Shown: in pieces, positions 12,802 to 24,362 of the stretch
Position numbering within the stretch: the first letter of the stretch is position 1
Layout: every line of letters begins with the position of its first letter
Assembly (NCBI GenBank): GCA_027922465.2
Contig: BQMF02000473.1
Span: 1-64,000 of the forward strand
Length of the DNA stretch: 64,000 nucleotides
From: Turritopsis dohrnii
Taxonomy: Eukaryota; Cnidaria; Hydrozoa; Anthoathecata; Oceaniidae
Direction of reading: 5' to 3'
The notes under the pieces: model-generated
Database searches by the model: none
Told to the model about the DNA's origin: nothing
What the model saw: only the letters and a program-made list of their open reading frames with translations
Program-made: the position numbers and the translations under genes

Positions 12802-15370
12802 AGTATCGAAACAAGAATCTACTTTTTCATGTGACTTTTAGGGGTGACAGCTTATATCTTAGCCAATCATTTTCAACCATTTATCAAATACAAACAAAGT
12901 AAATGACATGAAGCATGAAGCGAGACAACTTCATTTCCAGTGTCTAAAAAATACAAAGCATCACTTGATAACAATCCAGGCGTTTCCTATAAATGGAAGG
13001 GCACTGGAAACAAGATTTAAATTGGTATGATTAGTTGATTGACAAGTTGATTTCTGTGGCAAAAGTAATGATGCCATTCGAAACTTTAATATTTTCAGGG
13101 ATACATATCCCTGATATTTTTTGTCAACATCCAAAAGTGACTTCGGTTTTTTAAGTTTTCTTTTTAATCAAAACGCATACTTGTAAAACGCATGTTTATA
13201 TTTGAGAGACGACTGAAGTCAAACTAAAGCATCCACCGCTACCGACGGTGGTGTTTCTGTTTACATGACACCACGAACATACTGGAAATTCAAACCGGAT
13301 TGAGTTCAAATCTTTTCTGTGGTATAGGTCTATGGTATTAGTTATAAATTCTCTCTCAACACAATTGAATAATGTTAAAGTGTTATACCAACATATCAAG
13401 TTGTTTCTTGACCGTTTAAAATGTGTGTAAAGATCGCGGTTACTTAAATCTACCGACATCGTTAATGGCAAACACCCAAATCACGTATAAAAAAGACAAA
13501 ATAAAGTCGTAAAGAGCGTGAATTATGACGTCATCAATCACGTGCCATACAGGTAATTCCAAAAATTTCACCTGGCAGATTTTGGTAATCTGAGGTCTCC
13601 TCTACAAGATTCCATTGAGAAAATACACATTAGGCCACGTGTCCTGTCTAATATCGTTCCCTTCACTGAAGTTCTACAAAAACGTATAAGAAACATTTCT
13701 AGACAATTTCATTAACTTCGAAAATGATATGGTATAACACAATAACAAATACGACCTACACTTACACTGACCAATGAAAAAAAAGCAAAACAAAACAAAG
13801 CAATTAAATACTACTGTGAAACAACAACACAAAAAGTGGACTAGGAAGAAAATTTGACTGACTTTCGTTAGGGACTGTTGACGTCAACCTTCACAATTTT
13901 CAAAACCTCGAATTTTCTTATTAAGTAAAAGTTTCTCTTATGAAAATTGTTTACACTGACTGTGATCTTGAAAAAATGGTTGACGTTATTTGTGAACAAT
14001 ACCTTATCGTATATCGTTTTTTTTTTTGTTGTTTTTTTTCCCTCTTGCGCTCGTTGCGGCGGCAATAAAGATATATTTCATAACGTTAAATTAATTTGTC
14101 ATTAACGTTTGTCATTAAAGTATTTCTGTCAGTTTCGTTTTCATCATCTGTTGCCAAATGAAAATATTCTAAGGGGTCATTATTTTCTACCACATGATCA
14201 TGTGTACACTTATCAGGGATAAAAATTAGTTTTCCGATTTTTAACTCGTTGTTATTGACAACCTAACAAGGGCAGGTTATCGAAAACCTGTGTATTTCTT
14301 TTTCATCTTTCATCTCTACGAAATACTTCCACACAAATAAAGGAGTGCGAATCAAACAACATCATGTCTCCTTAGTTTCTTGTGCTTCATGATTCTGGTG
14401 GTATTGGGTTGATCCAAGGAACATCTTTGATCTATCGCTATAACACCTACAAAGTTGAATTTCATGTCTTTAAAATTTTGGATTTCTTTGTTTGTTATCT
14501 CAGCAGAAGACATAATTTTGAATTTCACATTAAGTTTTAATTTAGTGGTTTTTCCTTTAGTAAATTTTTCGTGTGTCCTTCTAATTCTATTGCTAATATT
14601 TTTTCATACAACTTTTCCAAAAGCTTTCGCTATGTCTTTTCACATACCTCTCAGCCGGGACATTGGTTAAAAAATCACAACTAGGGAGTTTACTTCTTTA
14701 TAAATAGACACACAATCTCAATGAAAATGCTCTTCGTCGCAGTGACTTTTTGACTATTTTTCCCACTAGGCTAGACCTAATGATCCCAAGTTAATTGCTC
14801 GTTAATGAAAACCTTATTATTTAATATTTTCATTTAATTACTTAGCAAGCAATTTGTCATGTGATATTTTTAATCAATCATTAATTCGTTGTCAACAAAG
14901 TTGCATAAAATAGTTTCGTTGGCAACTGTTGCTATGGTATGAAGTGCGCTATTGCTTTACGATTGTTTGTTCTAAGCCTAAAAGGTTTATGCTCAAAGTT
15001 TGCCTCAGTTAACTCAGTTACTAACTGGTACATGTCCTAATGCTTCTTTTGGTTGATCATGTCCGATTACTTTCGTGTAAACATGATGTCCACGAATTGT
15101 TGTCTTGAAATATATTTCAACAGACAGGTCAAAATCTTTTATTAAACTGCATCTGGTTAGACGAGACCTAAAGCCTCCTTCCCGTAAGAATTATGACACA
15201 GATATAATGAATGATCTGTTTCATGTTCAGATGTGTATACGGAATAGTGTTTCCTTGTGGTACGGGATATACTTTAAATACTTTATTAACTAGCAAGTAG
15301 TTCACACTATGTCCCATGACAGAATAAGCAGAACCATGGTTGGACAAGATTTACAATACTATTAATAGTT
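12802..15370. other. Intergenic, no gene seen
   Basis: No exon with convincing splice sites or a known domain. A short GC-rich piece near 14040-14062 (TCTTGCGCTCGTTGCGGCGG) resembles the CG-rich core of the dispersed repeat found at 15738, 16868, 19095 and 28000. Confidence 0.4.
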
Positions 15371-16557
15371 TTAATGAGTAGTGACACCATGTGGCATAGT
15401 GTAGTGGTGGCGGTATTTTAAAACCAACTTGGAATATGCAAACCAAATAGATCTAAACTTAAACAGCGGAAAATCTGCGCAAAACTTTGTTACTTAAAAT
15501 CCATTAGAAATTTGCGTTTGAAACTTTGATTCAAAGCAAAAAATAGCCAAAACGTTTCAGTGAATTGAAAGATTTAGAGCTAAAACATATATAATACAAA
15601 AATAAAATGCATGGTTGGTAAAATTTCAGATTTCAAGCTGTGCTTCAAAATCCTAGTCGTTCCCTTCACGAAAACAACACAAAAGTAATATGAAAAATTT
15701 TTAACAAACGAACTTTCTGAATAACACAGTATAATTGCCCCCGCAGCGGGCGTAAGCGAGCGAGGAGGCATAGTAGTTTCACGAGATAGGCGAAAGACAG
15801 TTTTCGATTTTGTTCATCATCATCTTCCAACTTTTCGTGTTGCTGTTACACGGTGGTATACAATTATTGGCTGACTTTGCTTTTTTTCCGTTTCAAAGCA
15901 TGGTATATTGTAGGTGGGAGAAAGAATGTTTTTTTGGTATCTTTTTCTAATTTATTATTATATCATACTATGTACTATATACTAGGAAGGTAGTATACTT
16001 AAATTGCTTAGACATTTTTCATATTACTTTTGTGTTGTTTTAGTAAAGGGAACGACAAGGATTTTGAAGCACAGCTTGAAATCTGAAATTGTACCAACCA
16101 TGTATTTTATTTTTGTATATATATATATATATATGTTTCAGCTCTAAATCTTGACTAGTTTTTATTTTGAATCAAAGCTTGAAACGCTTGAAATGATTTC
16201 TAGTGGATTTTTCGCTTTAAATTTTTTTCGAAAAAGTTTGTTTTTTCTGTTTTGGTTTTCACAGAATTTCTTTAACAAATCTTAATCTTACTTTGATTAT
16301 AAAATACGTATCCATGGTTGCAGTTCACACATTTCCTCTGTTTGTAGCAATACTTTCTGATATTACTTGTTAAGCCTTATTTACACTTTATAAAAAGTAT
16401 ATCAGCATGAGTGTGACTAATGCCTAAGTGATAGCAAAAAGTAGCAAAAAAGTTTTATGCAGATTTTCAGCTGTGAAAGTAGATCTATTTTGGTTTGCAT
16501 ATTCCAAGTTAGTGTAGCCACCGCTACACTATGCCACAAGATTACACTACTCATTAA
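15371..16557. mobile_element. Large foldback (inverted-repeat) element
   Basis: Two long arms face each other. The left arm starts TTAATGAGTAGTG at 15371 and the right arm ends CACTACTCATTAA at 16557. Matching continues inward through GGCATAGTGTAG, AACTTGGAATATGCAAACC and a block containing CTTCAAAATCCTAGTCG / CGACAAGGATTTTGAAG, about 330 bp per arm with small indels. The centre (about 15700-16010) carries the CG-rich core repeat described at 15738. There is no transposase ORF; the 63-aa minus ORF at 15580 is arm sequence. It is probably a non-autonomous DNA element. Confidence 0.75.
15738..15920 (+). repeat. CG-rich dispersed core repeat, copy 1
   Basis: This begins with GCCCCCGCAGCGGGCGTAAG, then a GCGAGCGAGGAGGCATAG block, then a stretch ending in GTGTTGCTGTTACACGGTGG. 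Inverted copies lie at 16868-17069 and 19095-19222, and a direct copy at 27999-28115. The abrupt local GC and CpG richness against an AT-rich background is striking. Confidence 0.85.
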
Positions 16558-16867
16558 ATTCGTTGTATTGTGAAACTTAAATATTTTCACTTAAAAATAT
16601 GTGATTTCGGCATGCGCTTTCTTTACTGCATACAGACACTGATCTCGATTTATATTTGAAATATTGTATATCTTGCCATACATAAAAGACTGGGTTTGTC
16701 GATATATTTAGTGTATGCCTCTCATCAGGCCCTAAATCAATCATAGATCCTTAAATTATAAAAAGTTTGGGCGAAAAGTTTTCTTTTTTAATGTATAGCT
16801 GGCTGTACAAATTGGAAAGCTTGAACGCGGGGGCATTTTTAGCTAAAGCTACATGCTAGTATAATAA

Positions 16868-17069
16868 TTTAATTAGGAGAAAGATACGAAAAAACATTCT
16901 GTCTCCCACTTACAGTACCATGCTTTAAAACGGGAAATATACCAGTGCGTAACAGTAACACGAAAAATTGGAAGATGATGAAGATGATGAACAAAATCGA
17001 AAACTGACTTTCGCCTGTCTCGTGAAACTACTATGCCTCCTCGCTCGCTTACACTCGCTGCGGGGGCAA
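16868..17069 (-). repeat. CG-rich dispersed core repeat, copy 2 (inverted)
   Basis: Minus-strand copy of the repeat at 15738. TATGCCTCCTCGCTCGCTTA near 17032 and GCGGGGGCA at about 17060 mark its CG-rich end. Confidence 0.8.
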
Positions 17070-17850
17070 TCAAGTTAGTCTCTACGATGGAGGGTGCTTT
17101 GTGAGATAAAATGCTGAAACTTATTCTTAATGTCAATACATTGAGCTCTTCTTCCAATATTTGACACGATGGATGAGGTTGGAAATAACATTACTTCACA
17201 TAAAGAATCAACAAGCAATCGGGAATTTGTAAGATAAATCGGTCCTTCATTCGGTTCATTACGGTAGCTGCGAACTTGCTGAAGGTTCACAGAATAATCA
17301 GAAAGGAAGTGTTTTTTTGGTTCCAGCAAGATTGGGAGTGGGGTTTTGCATGCGTATACACAACGATGGAGGGCTATTGAAAAGGTGCTTGTTAGAATGT
17401 AGACGATTCGGTACATCCATCCGATCAGTCGGAAAATGTGACAGACAAACTTGTTTGTCTTCGCGGAGAGTAACCCTAACCCTAACATGTTTTTATGACT
17501 TCAAGCGAAAATGGATCGTCATATTCCTCCTGATCTATTATTGTCCGACAAAAACATTATGAAAATGAATTCACAAATGGTGAACATAAGGTGATTTTCC
17601 ATGTAAATATAATATCTTTTGTAAGTGAATTACATGGTAAATTTAAAGGGATTCCCCTGCGTTCAAAATGATATTTAAAGGGGGAACTAAACTCAACAAG
17701 AGGCCCATAGGCTATAAGGAATAGCAACTTAAAAAAATCACAAGAATATAGCTCGCAGAGAGAGAAACCTGGATTTCTTAAATCATTAGTATCACCGTAT
17801 CACATAAGTATCTGGGAAGCCCATAATGGTTGGTGGACACATGCGAATCG
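17070..17850. other. No supported gene; short telomere-like motif
   Basis: A minus-strand ORF of 137 codons overlaps an 81-codon plus-strand ORF here. Neither has a recognisable domain, and I do not call either. TAACCCTAACCCTAAC near 17471-17486 is about two and a half copies of the metazoan/plant-type telomeric hexamer family; it is too short to mean more than chance or a repair scar. Confidence 0.4.
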
Positions 17851-17915
17851 AAAATGCAAATCCATTCGCCTTACAAAGGGATGCTCCCTTTGTAAGGCGA
17901 ATGGATTTGCATTTT
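17851..17915. repeat. Perfect 31-bp hairpin with 3-nt loop
   Basis: Bases 17851-17881 and 17885-17915 are exact reverse complements over 31 bp, separated by TGC. The arm contains ATGCAAATCCATTCGCCTTA. There are no mismatches, unlike every other inverted repeat in the window. It lies in otherwise unremarkable sequence. It could be a small-RNA precursor stem, a very recent templated inversion during replication or repair, or a sequencing/assembly artefact. Confidence 0.95.
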
Positions 17916-19094
17916 AAAGCCACTGTGACGAAAAGGACCCCCGTAGTATTTTCACAATGGAAACGTTTAAATTGAAATTGCCCGTGATGATACCATATCT
18001 CACTAGGATTACATCAGCAGTATTGAACAGGTAAAATGTCGAATGAATGATAACCGGAGAAACCTAATCTTTCATTATTTTCATTTGACATCAATAGCCG
18101 ATCTATTTATTCCATTGAGATTAAAACCGCAAATTCTTAAAAGTCGAATAACAAATCGACCATGATGTATTACATGCACGTTGTTTTCCGTTAGATTCAT
18201 TAAAAGGAAGTCGCCTTAATCAAAAGTCAAGGACAACTTCATATAAAAACCTAGAAGCTAAGAATGAACGATCATTAAACGTCTGCAAAAAAAGAATGGG
18301 TTTTCAAGAAAAGAATTGCGTTTCCAAGACAATTAAATCCTTCTCCTTATTAGCCGAAAGATTTTTCCGGCAGCATAGAAACCATATGGTTATACGTTAC
18401 ACATTAACAAAAATCATATGGGCAAGAAAACAACTTTAATATTTTAATCGATTTTATTTCAACTTCAAATTTCAGTTACCAGTTGGACTTTCTAGCTTTA
18501 CTTGCTTACAACCTAAAAAAAAGTAAAAAAAATGAGTTGAGAAATGAAAATGTTAACTTAAAGTTAACTATCATAAATTAAAACAAATAAATAAGTTTTT
18601 TCAATCACAGTGGGGGAGGACACTTCTTAATGAGTATTGGAACAGATAGGCCATTATGATTCTTCACGGTCCATTTCTTCACGTGTTGTAATTGCTCTCT
18701 ATTGCTCTGTTTCATAAAACATTTTATTCAGTTATAGGTGGTGAACTTGGTAAGAGGGAATGCATATTTTCGTGACAAGAATCTTTTTATGACGGTATGT
18801 AGTAAGACCAACACTTAAAATGTCTTTGGTAGCAAGTTCACTACACAGTTGAAAGCTTGGGCACAGACCTCCTACAAACAATGCCAGTTTATCACGACAA
18901 CAAAGAACAACAACTTGTAATGTGGCTTTCTTGCATACACAAAAATCCAATTACATGTCTTCTAAAGTCTTTCTAAGGAAAGATCCGCCAAAAACCAGTG
19001 CATTGAATAAAATTTATTGAATGAAAGATTTGGAGCTAAAACATCTACGAAAATAAAACGCATGGTTGGCAAAATTTCAAATTTTTGCAAATTC
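17916..19094. other. Intergenic, no gene seen
   Basis: AT-rich sequence without convincing exons. From about 19015 a fragment of the foldback-element arm appears (AAAGATTTGGAGCTAAAACAT, compare 15568), leading into the core repeat copy at 19095. Confidence 0.4.
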
Positions 19095-19222
19095 AGCTAA
19101 TAATTGTATATCACCGTGTAACAGCAACACGAAAAGTTGGATGATAATGATGAACAAAATGGAAAACTGACATTCGCCTATCTCGTGAAACTACTATGCT
19201 TGCGCTCGCTGCGGGGGCAAAA
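19095..19222 (-). repeat. CG-rich dispersed core repeat, copy 3 (inverted)
   Basis: Shortened minus-strand copy of the repeat at 15738, ending in GCGCTCGCTGCGGGGGCAAA near 19200-19222. Confidence 0.8.
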
Positions 19223-20258
19223 ATTGAAACGCTCCCAGGATGCACTACATCAAAATTAAGAGTGGGAGAGGGCGCATTGAAATAAATAATTTATTTATTC
19301 ATTTGAGTGAAGTGAACCCTGTTTGTATTGTAGTATACTTAAACTGGCGATTCTTTTTCCAAAAATAAATGTCATGCTTTAAACTTTCCGAGTTTGTACT
19401 GCAAAATTGACAGTTACCAATGTTGGGCGGTAAAGCGGGCGTAAAGTACTGTAGCATTACACACTGACCAACAAATCAAAATTAATTTTTTTGTGCTATT
19501 TGGAAGAATTTCAAAAATGATGAAAGACAGTTTTTGAATTTTTCGTTCCGGAGATATTGCCATTTAAAGTTTTTAAAGGCATTTTAAAGACTTGATCTCC
19601 ATGGCAACGTGATATAACAAACGTTCAAGAAGAAATAGCTGACATACAAACATGTCAATAGCTCAGGAAATTTTAGTGATACACTGCTAGAAATTTGTCG
19701 GTATAGTGGCCAACATCTACAGTCCCATACATCGCAGTTAGATCATCTTTTATTGACAATCATATTATTATCATAACTTTGTTTATTATCAAGCAGCTAC
19801 TCACAGTCTGTTACATTACGACAACGAATTTTCGTAAAGTTTTTTGTTTTTGTTTGAATTTTGGTGAAACATTTTTGTAGGTGTACATTACAAACTCCAC
19901 ATTTGAAATTATCAGTGGCTAATGAATTGCTTTTAATCTGTAATCTAAAACAATTCACTTGGAAAAACCAGAAAAAATTAAATATTGTTTTTCACTTGCA
20001 ACATCTGTTCTTTGTATTTTTTATGTAATGTTTTAGCCGAGTTGAAATAACCTTGTTTTTTCATATCACTGTCATTTTTGTCCAAGTTTATAAGCCAAAT
20101 ATTGTTACCATGCCTTACGAACTAAATGGATTAAATCATAAATCTCCATCCAGATTTGCCGTAAAGAAACAGCCAGCCTCACCATTATGGATTTAATGCC
20201 GGAACCGCTCTGCCGATCTGCCAACAGAAAATGTCAAAAACGTCGGCAGTGTCATCTA
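19223..20258. other. Intergenic, no gene seen
   Basis: AT-rich sequence with no recognisable exon, RNA gene or inverted-repeat element. Confidence 0.4.
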
Positions 20259-20816
20259 CCTTATCGGCCCTTTTTACGCCGGCCCTAATGTGGCGTTAAT
20301 TTTGGTGCGCGGCGTTAAAAGGGCCGGCGTAAATAGGGCCGGCGTAAAAAGGGCCAAATAAATGGAAATTTTTCAAAAAATCGGCGTTATTTTTTAAAGT
20401 TGAAATTTAGATTTGAAAAAATGAAACCATCTTTAGATGTAAAAGAACTCTTTGGAGACAATGAAGAGTCAGATGAAGGGGAAGTTGAAGCAGAAATAGA
20501 GGTAGAATCAGATGACGATGAGGGAATTAGAAAAAATAATGAAAGCATTAATGAAAAAGAGGACGAAATAACTGTAATAGATTAAGTCTTACGATGTATT
20601 AGATGATATATATTAGAAGACATTTGTAGTATAAGTTAAAATTTGAACAGAAAAGTGAAAAATAGTGCTTAAAAATTCTTTTTTTTCTTTTTTACTTTTG
20701 AGGCGTAAATAACGGCCCTAAGTGGCGTTAAGGCAAAATCTTGGGGTGGCGGAATAAGGGCCGGCGTAAAAAGGGCCGGCGTTAAATTAGGGCCGGCGTA
20801 AAAAGGGCCGATAAGG
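20259..20816. mobile_element. TA-flanked element with GC-rich ends and an acidic ORF
   Basis: TA dinucleotides at 20257-20258 and 20817-20818 flank inverted ends of about 30 bp that start CCTTATCGGCCC. Both subterminal regions are built from repeats of GGGCCGGCGTAAAAA and its inverse, about 90-115 bp on each side, which are extreme for this AT-rich sequence. The 560-bp element has a TA target, as in Tc1/mariner-type elements, but I do not know this end sequence. The middle holds a plus-strand ORF (see 20400). Confidence 0.75.
20400..20585 (+). CDS. Small acidic ORF inside a TIR element
   Basis: A 61-codon ORF lies between the GC-rich inverted ends. Its methionines are at codons 1 and 8. It has KPSLDVKELFGDNEESDEG followed by a long Glu/Asp-rich run and a stop. 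Acidic tails like this are seen at the C-terminus of some transposases, so it may be the surviving 3' piece of one, or captured host sequence. No catalytic motif is present and expression is unknown. Confidence 0.3.
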   Translation: MKFRFEKMKPSLDVKELFGDNEESDEGEVEAEIEVESDDDEGIRKNNESINEKEDEITVID

Positions 20817-21898
20817 TACATTCTTACAAGCACCTATTAAAAAAGATGCACGCACTTCATTTACTCTCAACGTATACTTGAACCACTTGTCAATATTATA
20901 TCTGTTTTCTTTTATGTCACCACAAACTGTTTTGTGTATGTTCGATGTCGTGAATATAACAAATATAGAGAATCAAACTTGTTCGATTACCTAAGAACAA
21001 AATAAACAGTAAACAGTACACCTGCATCGCTAACTTGGGAGCCCATAATAGCAAGCAAAAAGGGGGTCTCCCAAATTCACGATGACTGAATGTCTCCAGT
21101 AAACATAACAAATATACTATATACAGTTTATGTCTATCTTCTATTCTTCTATTTCACGTATTTATTATATATTTCCCCAATGCAATGATGTTTTGTTTTT
21201 GTTGATAACATTGTTATGATGATTGGTAATTAGTATGCTTCGAACAGCAAACCATTGAAGCTGTGGTTTCAGTGCAAAGGTGAAAATTCATTATCAATAG
21301 CCAGGCTGAAGATTTATTTTTATTTTACATCCTGATATAATGTAGAGCTCAACTGAACTGAAAGCACGATGTACCAGCCATAAAGCAAAGGAAACCCTTT
21401 TCATGTGGGGAGAACGACCAGTTCAACCAGTTTCAAAAAGTACATACAAAAATAGCTAGTAAAAACATGATGTCGTATATGCAATAAGAAGTACAGAAAA
21501 CCTATTATGTATAATATTTTAAAAAGTATTATATAGGCATTTAATCCAACAACGGAAACATAGTTTACTATGGATGAATTCCATGATCACGTATACTGTT
21601 TTGATACTGTATATATCATATTCTATTTTGCAAAATTTAATATATGAACTGTCAATTTTCCTGTACGAACAACGAACGTAATTCAAAACACAACACAAAT
21701 GACAGTCTGTAATTTAAATCAAGACGGAGCACAAACTTCTACTTTCAGCTATGTAGTGATTTGGTTATGGATATACTACCAAAGTTTTTTTTTCCATTTG
21801 GGATTTATATATGAAGGTCATTTTTACCACAAAATAAACACAAAATAAATATTTCTGTTATTCTCAATACTTGAATTTAGTTTTATAAATTGCCACTT
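20817..21898. other. Intergenic, no gene seen
   Basis: AT-rich sequence without supported features. Confidence 0.4.
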
Positions 21899-22473
21899 GA
21901 GTGCGTTTACATGAGAGCCTTAGTGAACTCAAACCGGTTTGAAATTTCAATGCTCCCGTTACGAGTTTCGATATGGGTAATTATTTCACTACGGTTCCTG
22001 GTCAAACCTTTAGCGATGTTTACATGATAACGGCTGTACAAATATTTTACCCATGATGATTTCAAACCTACTTAAGAAGTAGGTTTGAAATTTCGATACA
22101 GCTTGGAAAGGTGTGAAAGTTTTCACATTTCATTGTTTTATCATAAAATGTGTTAACAAGCATGTGCATGTTAATTAAATTTTGCTGACACATGAAATAA
22201 AAATATAGAATGTGCTAAATTTATTCCATCGTGCATAGAAAATATTTCTACCCGTATTGAAATCTCAAACTGGTGTGAGTTCAGTATAGCTCTCGTGTAA
22301 AAACGCACTCGTATAGAGAGCTAGAAACTAGTAAATCTATTGTTTTGATTTTTACTCGACAAAACTCTCCAAGACTGTATCGAAATTTCTCATGTAAACA
22401 GAATGGCGATTTCAAACAGCTAAAAATTTCAAACTGGTTTGAGGGTCACTACGGCTCTCATGTAAACGCACTC
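21899..22473. mobile_element. Nested or compound TIR element
   Basis: The outer ends are GAGTGCGTTTACATGAGAGC at 21899 and its inverse ending at 22473, with matching subterminal AACTCAAACCGGTTTGAAAT-type blocks. A further inverted copy of the same end (GCTCTCGTGTAAAAACGCAC) occurs at about 22293-22312. The object is therefore either two overlapping elements or one with a duplicated end. There is no ORF. Confidence 0.75.
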
Positions 22474-22577
22474 TAAGGCCATCTTTTTTTAAAAAGAACT
22501 ATTCTGTCCTAATTTGAAATGTTACACGTAATATTTGTTAGTAGAGATTTTGATTACTTTTGATAGTTATTTGCTTA

Positions 22578-23219
22578 CCGTAAATATCCGAACAAGCGCC
22601 CTGGGCGCTTATTAAATTTTTGGATTTTTTGCATGGGCGCTTAATCAAGGGGGGCGCTTAATAAATGCTGGGCGTTAATAAAATTTTTCTAATTTTGCAC
22701 TAGATAAAGACAACAATAATTTTGATTTTTATAATTTTTCATGAAAAATAAAACTGAAAAAAAACATTAACAAAGTGAGGTTTTGTCTTACTACTGTTTT
22801 CTTAGTTTTACTAGGATCTTACTAGATTTTTTAGTTTTAATTCAAACAAGATCAACGTCATCTTTCTCATTTCAAAACTACTTTATCAGATTTTGAACGC
22901 AAATACAAGAAAAATGGGAAGTTGGACTTGTGGTGCTCGCACAAAATGTAGTCGAACAGTAAGAGTCCCTGATGAACAATTGTTGAAGATCAAAGAACAG
23001 TTTTCAACCTTAGAGTTGAAACATAGGAAAAAAAATTTATAGATGCCCACAACATAAACTACGTATTTTATTTATTTACCGATATAAGAAAGTAAAAATT
23101 TCAAATAAGCACCCAGTTCCTCAAGGCAGTTTTCGATTAACCGCCCTCTTTTACAAGGTGGGCGCTTATTCAAGAGAGGGCGCTTAATAAATGCTGGGCG
23201 CTTAATCGGATATTTACGG
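22578..23219. mobile_element. TA-flanked TIR element with repeated GGGCGCTTA ends
   Basis: TA at 22576-22577 and 23220-23221 flank CCGTAAATATCCG and its inverse. Inside each end, copies of GGGCGCTTAATAAATGCTGG are arranged repeatedly. The element of about 640 bp has a TA target like Tc1/mariner/pogo-type elements. A 42-residue ORF lies inside (22914-23042). Confidence 0.8.
22914..23042 (+). CDS. Short ORF inside TIR element
   Basis: A 42-residue ORF starting MGSWTCGARTKCSRTVRV and ending in a Lys-rich tail. The Cys residues and basic character could be the start of a DNA-binding domain, but it is too short to assign. It may be a transposase remnant. Confidence 0.2.
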   Translation: MGSWTCGARTKCSRTVRVPDEQLLKIKEQFSTLELKHRKKNL

Positions 23220-23689
23220 TATATGTCTACCCCAAAGTAAACTGTGGTATCAAAATTAGGTTTAACAATTTTCTTTTCTTCTTTTGTACAGAAAACCTGT
23301 ATACAAATTTGATTGTATGATGTTGTAAGATAGTTTTATTTGAGTTACAAATAGGAAACTTGTCAAGCTTCTGCAACAATAAAGATCATACATCTTATAT
23401 TAAGATGAAATTGTCTTACACATTGATGAGTTTGTTGATATGCAGTTGTTTAAGGGAAAATATTAGTCACATTTAGGTCTTCTAATTTTTAGCTACGTGT
23501 CCATAGTAACTTCTCAGTCACTTTTTAACTCCTCAGCAAAAAATTTTAAGAGAAACCTTATCATTTGACCGTGAACAATTTCATCTACTTATAATAATCC
23601 GCAATCGTGTGCAACACATTTAACTTAGAGAGTGATATATTTGTTTTTTTTTCACGGTCAAAACCTTCTTATTTTTTCCCTTTTTGTCG

Positions 23690-24290
23690 TAAAGCCACGC
23701 GGAGGCGATAGACACTTTTTTTGATTTTCCGCGATTAGTATATGCTCCTCCGTTTTGTTATTTTGGTTTGCGCAGTGGAAATCAGCCGAAAAACGTCTTT
23801 GGAGGAGTGCGAGCAATGCAACGTCTTCGTTCGAAATTTGTCAACGATCATTTCGTGAGCAAGAAACTTCGCGAAGAAGACGTGTTTCTTTTTGTATACG
23901 AATATTTTAATTTAAATTTGATTGTTTTAGGCAGCAAATCGACGAAAGAACTGACGAAGAAACACAGGTTTGTATGCACGAAGGTATTGTTATTATTATA
24001 AAACGTTTTATTATCGTTTGTTTACAATGAAAAATCATATTTAGATATACAGAAGAAGTGCAGTGAAGTTTTTAAAAATTAGCTGCAGAAAGATCGAACG
24101 AACAAAAGGTATTATTATAAAACTTTTATACAGAAGAAGTGCAGTGAAGTTTTTAAAAATTGGCTGTGCAGAACGATAAGACTTTTATTGTTTAATAATT
24201 TAGATTAATAAAAGAACAGGTTTTTAAATGTTTGTTTACGTTTTAGTTATCAAATATCGCTATACAGAAGAAAGTGCAGTGGAGAAATGC
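23690..24290 (+). other. Possible short-exon transcript with duplicated units
   Basis: A locally more CG-rich piece (23690-23880) with an open frame from about 23768 precedes several short segments bounded by plausible acceptors and donors. Examples are TTTTAG|GCAGCAAATC...ACACAG|GTTTGT (about 23931-23967) and ATTTAG|ATATACAG...AAAAG|GTATTA (about 24046-24108). The block TACAGAAGAAGTGCAGTGAA recurs at about 24047 and 24130, with a variant near 24262. This could be a non-coding transcript or 5' exons of an unrecognised gene. No conserved domain is visible, and the splice calls are by eye only. Confidence 0.2.
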
Positions 24291-24362
24291 AGTTTCATGT
24301 TTATTTACACAGTAAGGAATGGTTTTAATTTAGTTTTGAAAGATTAATTGATTTAGCTTTGA

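Noticed and set aside
17471..17486. Interstitial telomeric repeat
   Set aside because: Only about two and a half CCCTAA units; too short to support a fusion or healed break.
17075..17488. Minus-strand ORF of 137 codons, one of the longest in the window
   Set aside because: No recognisable domain, an overlapping ORF on the other strand, and it runs through a dispersed repeat and a telomere-like motif.
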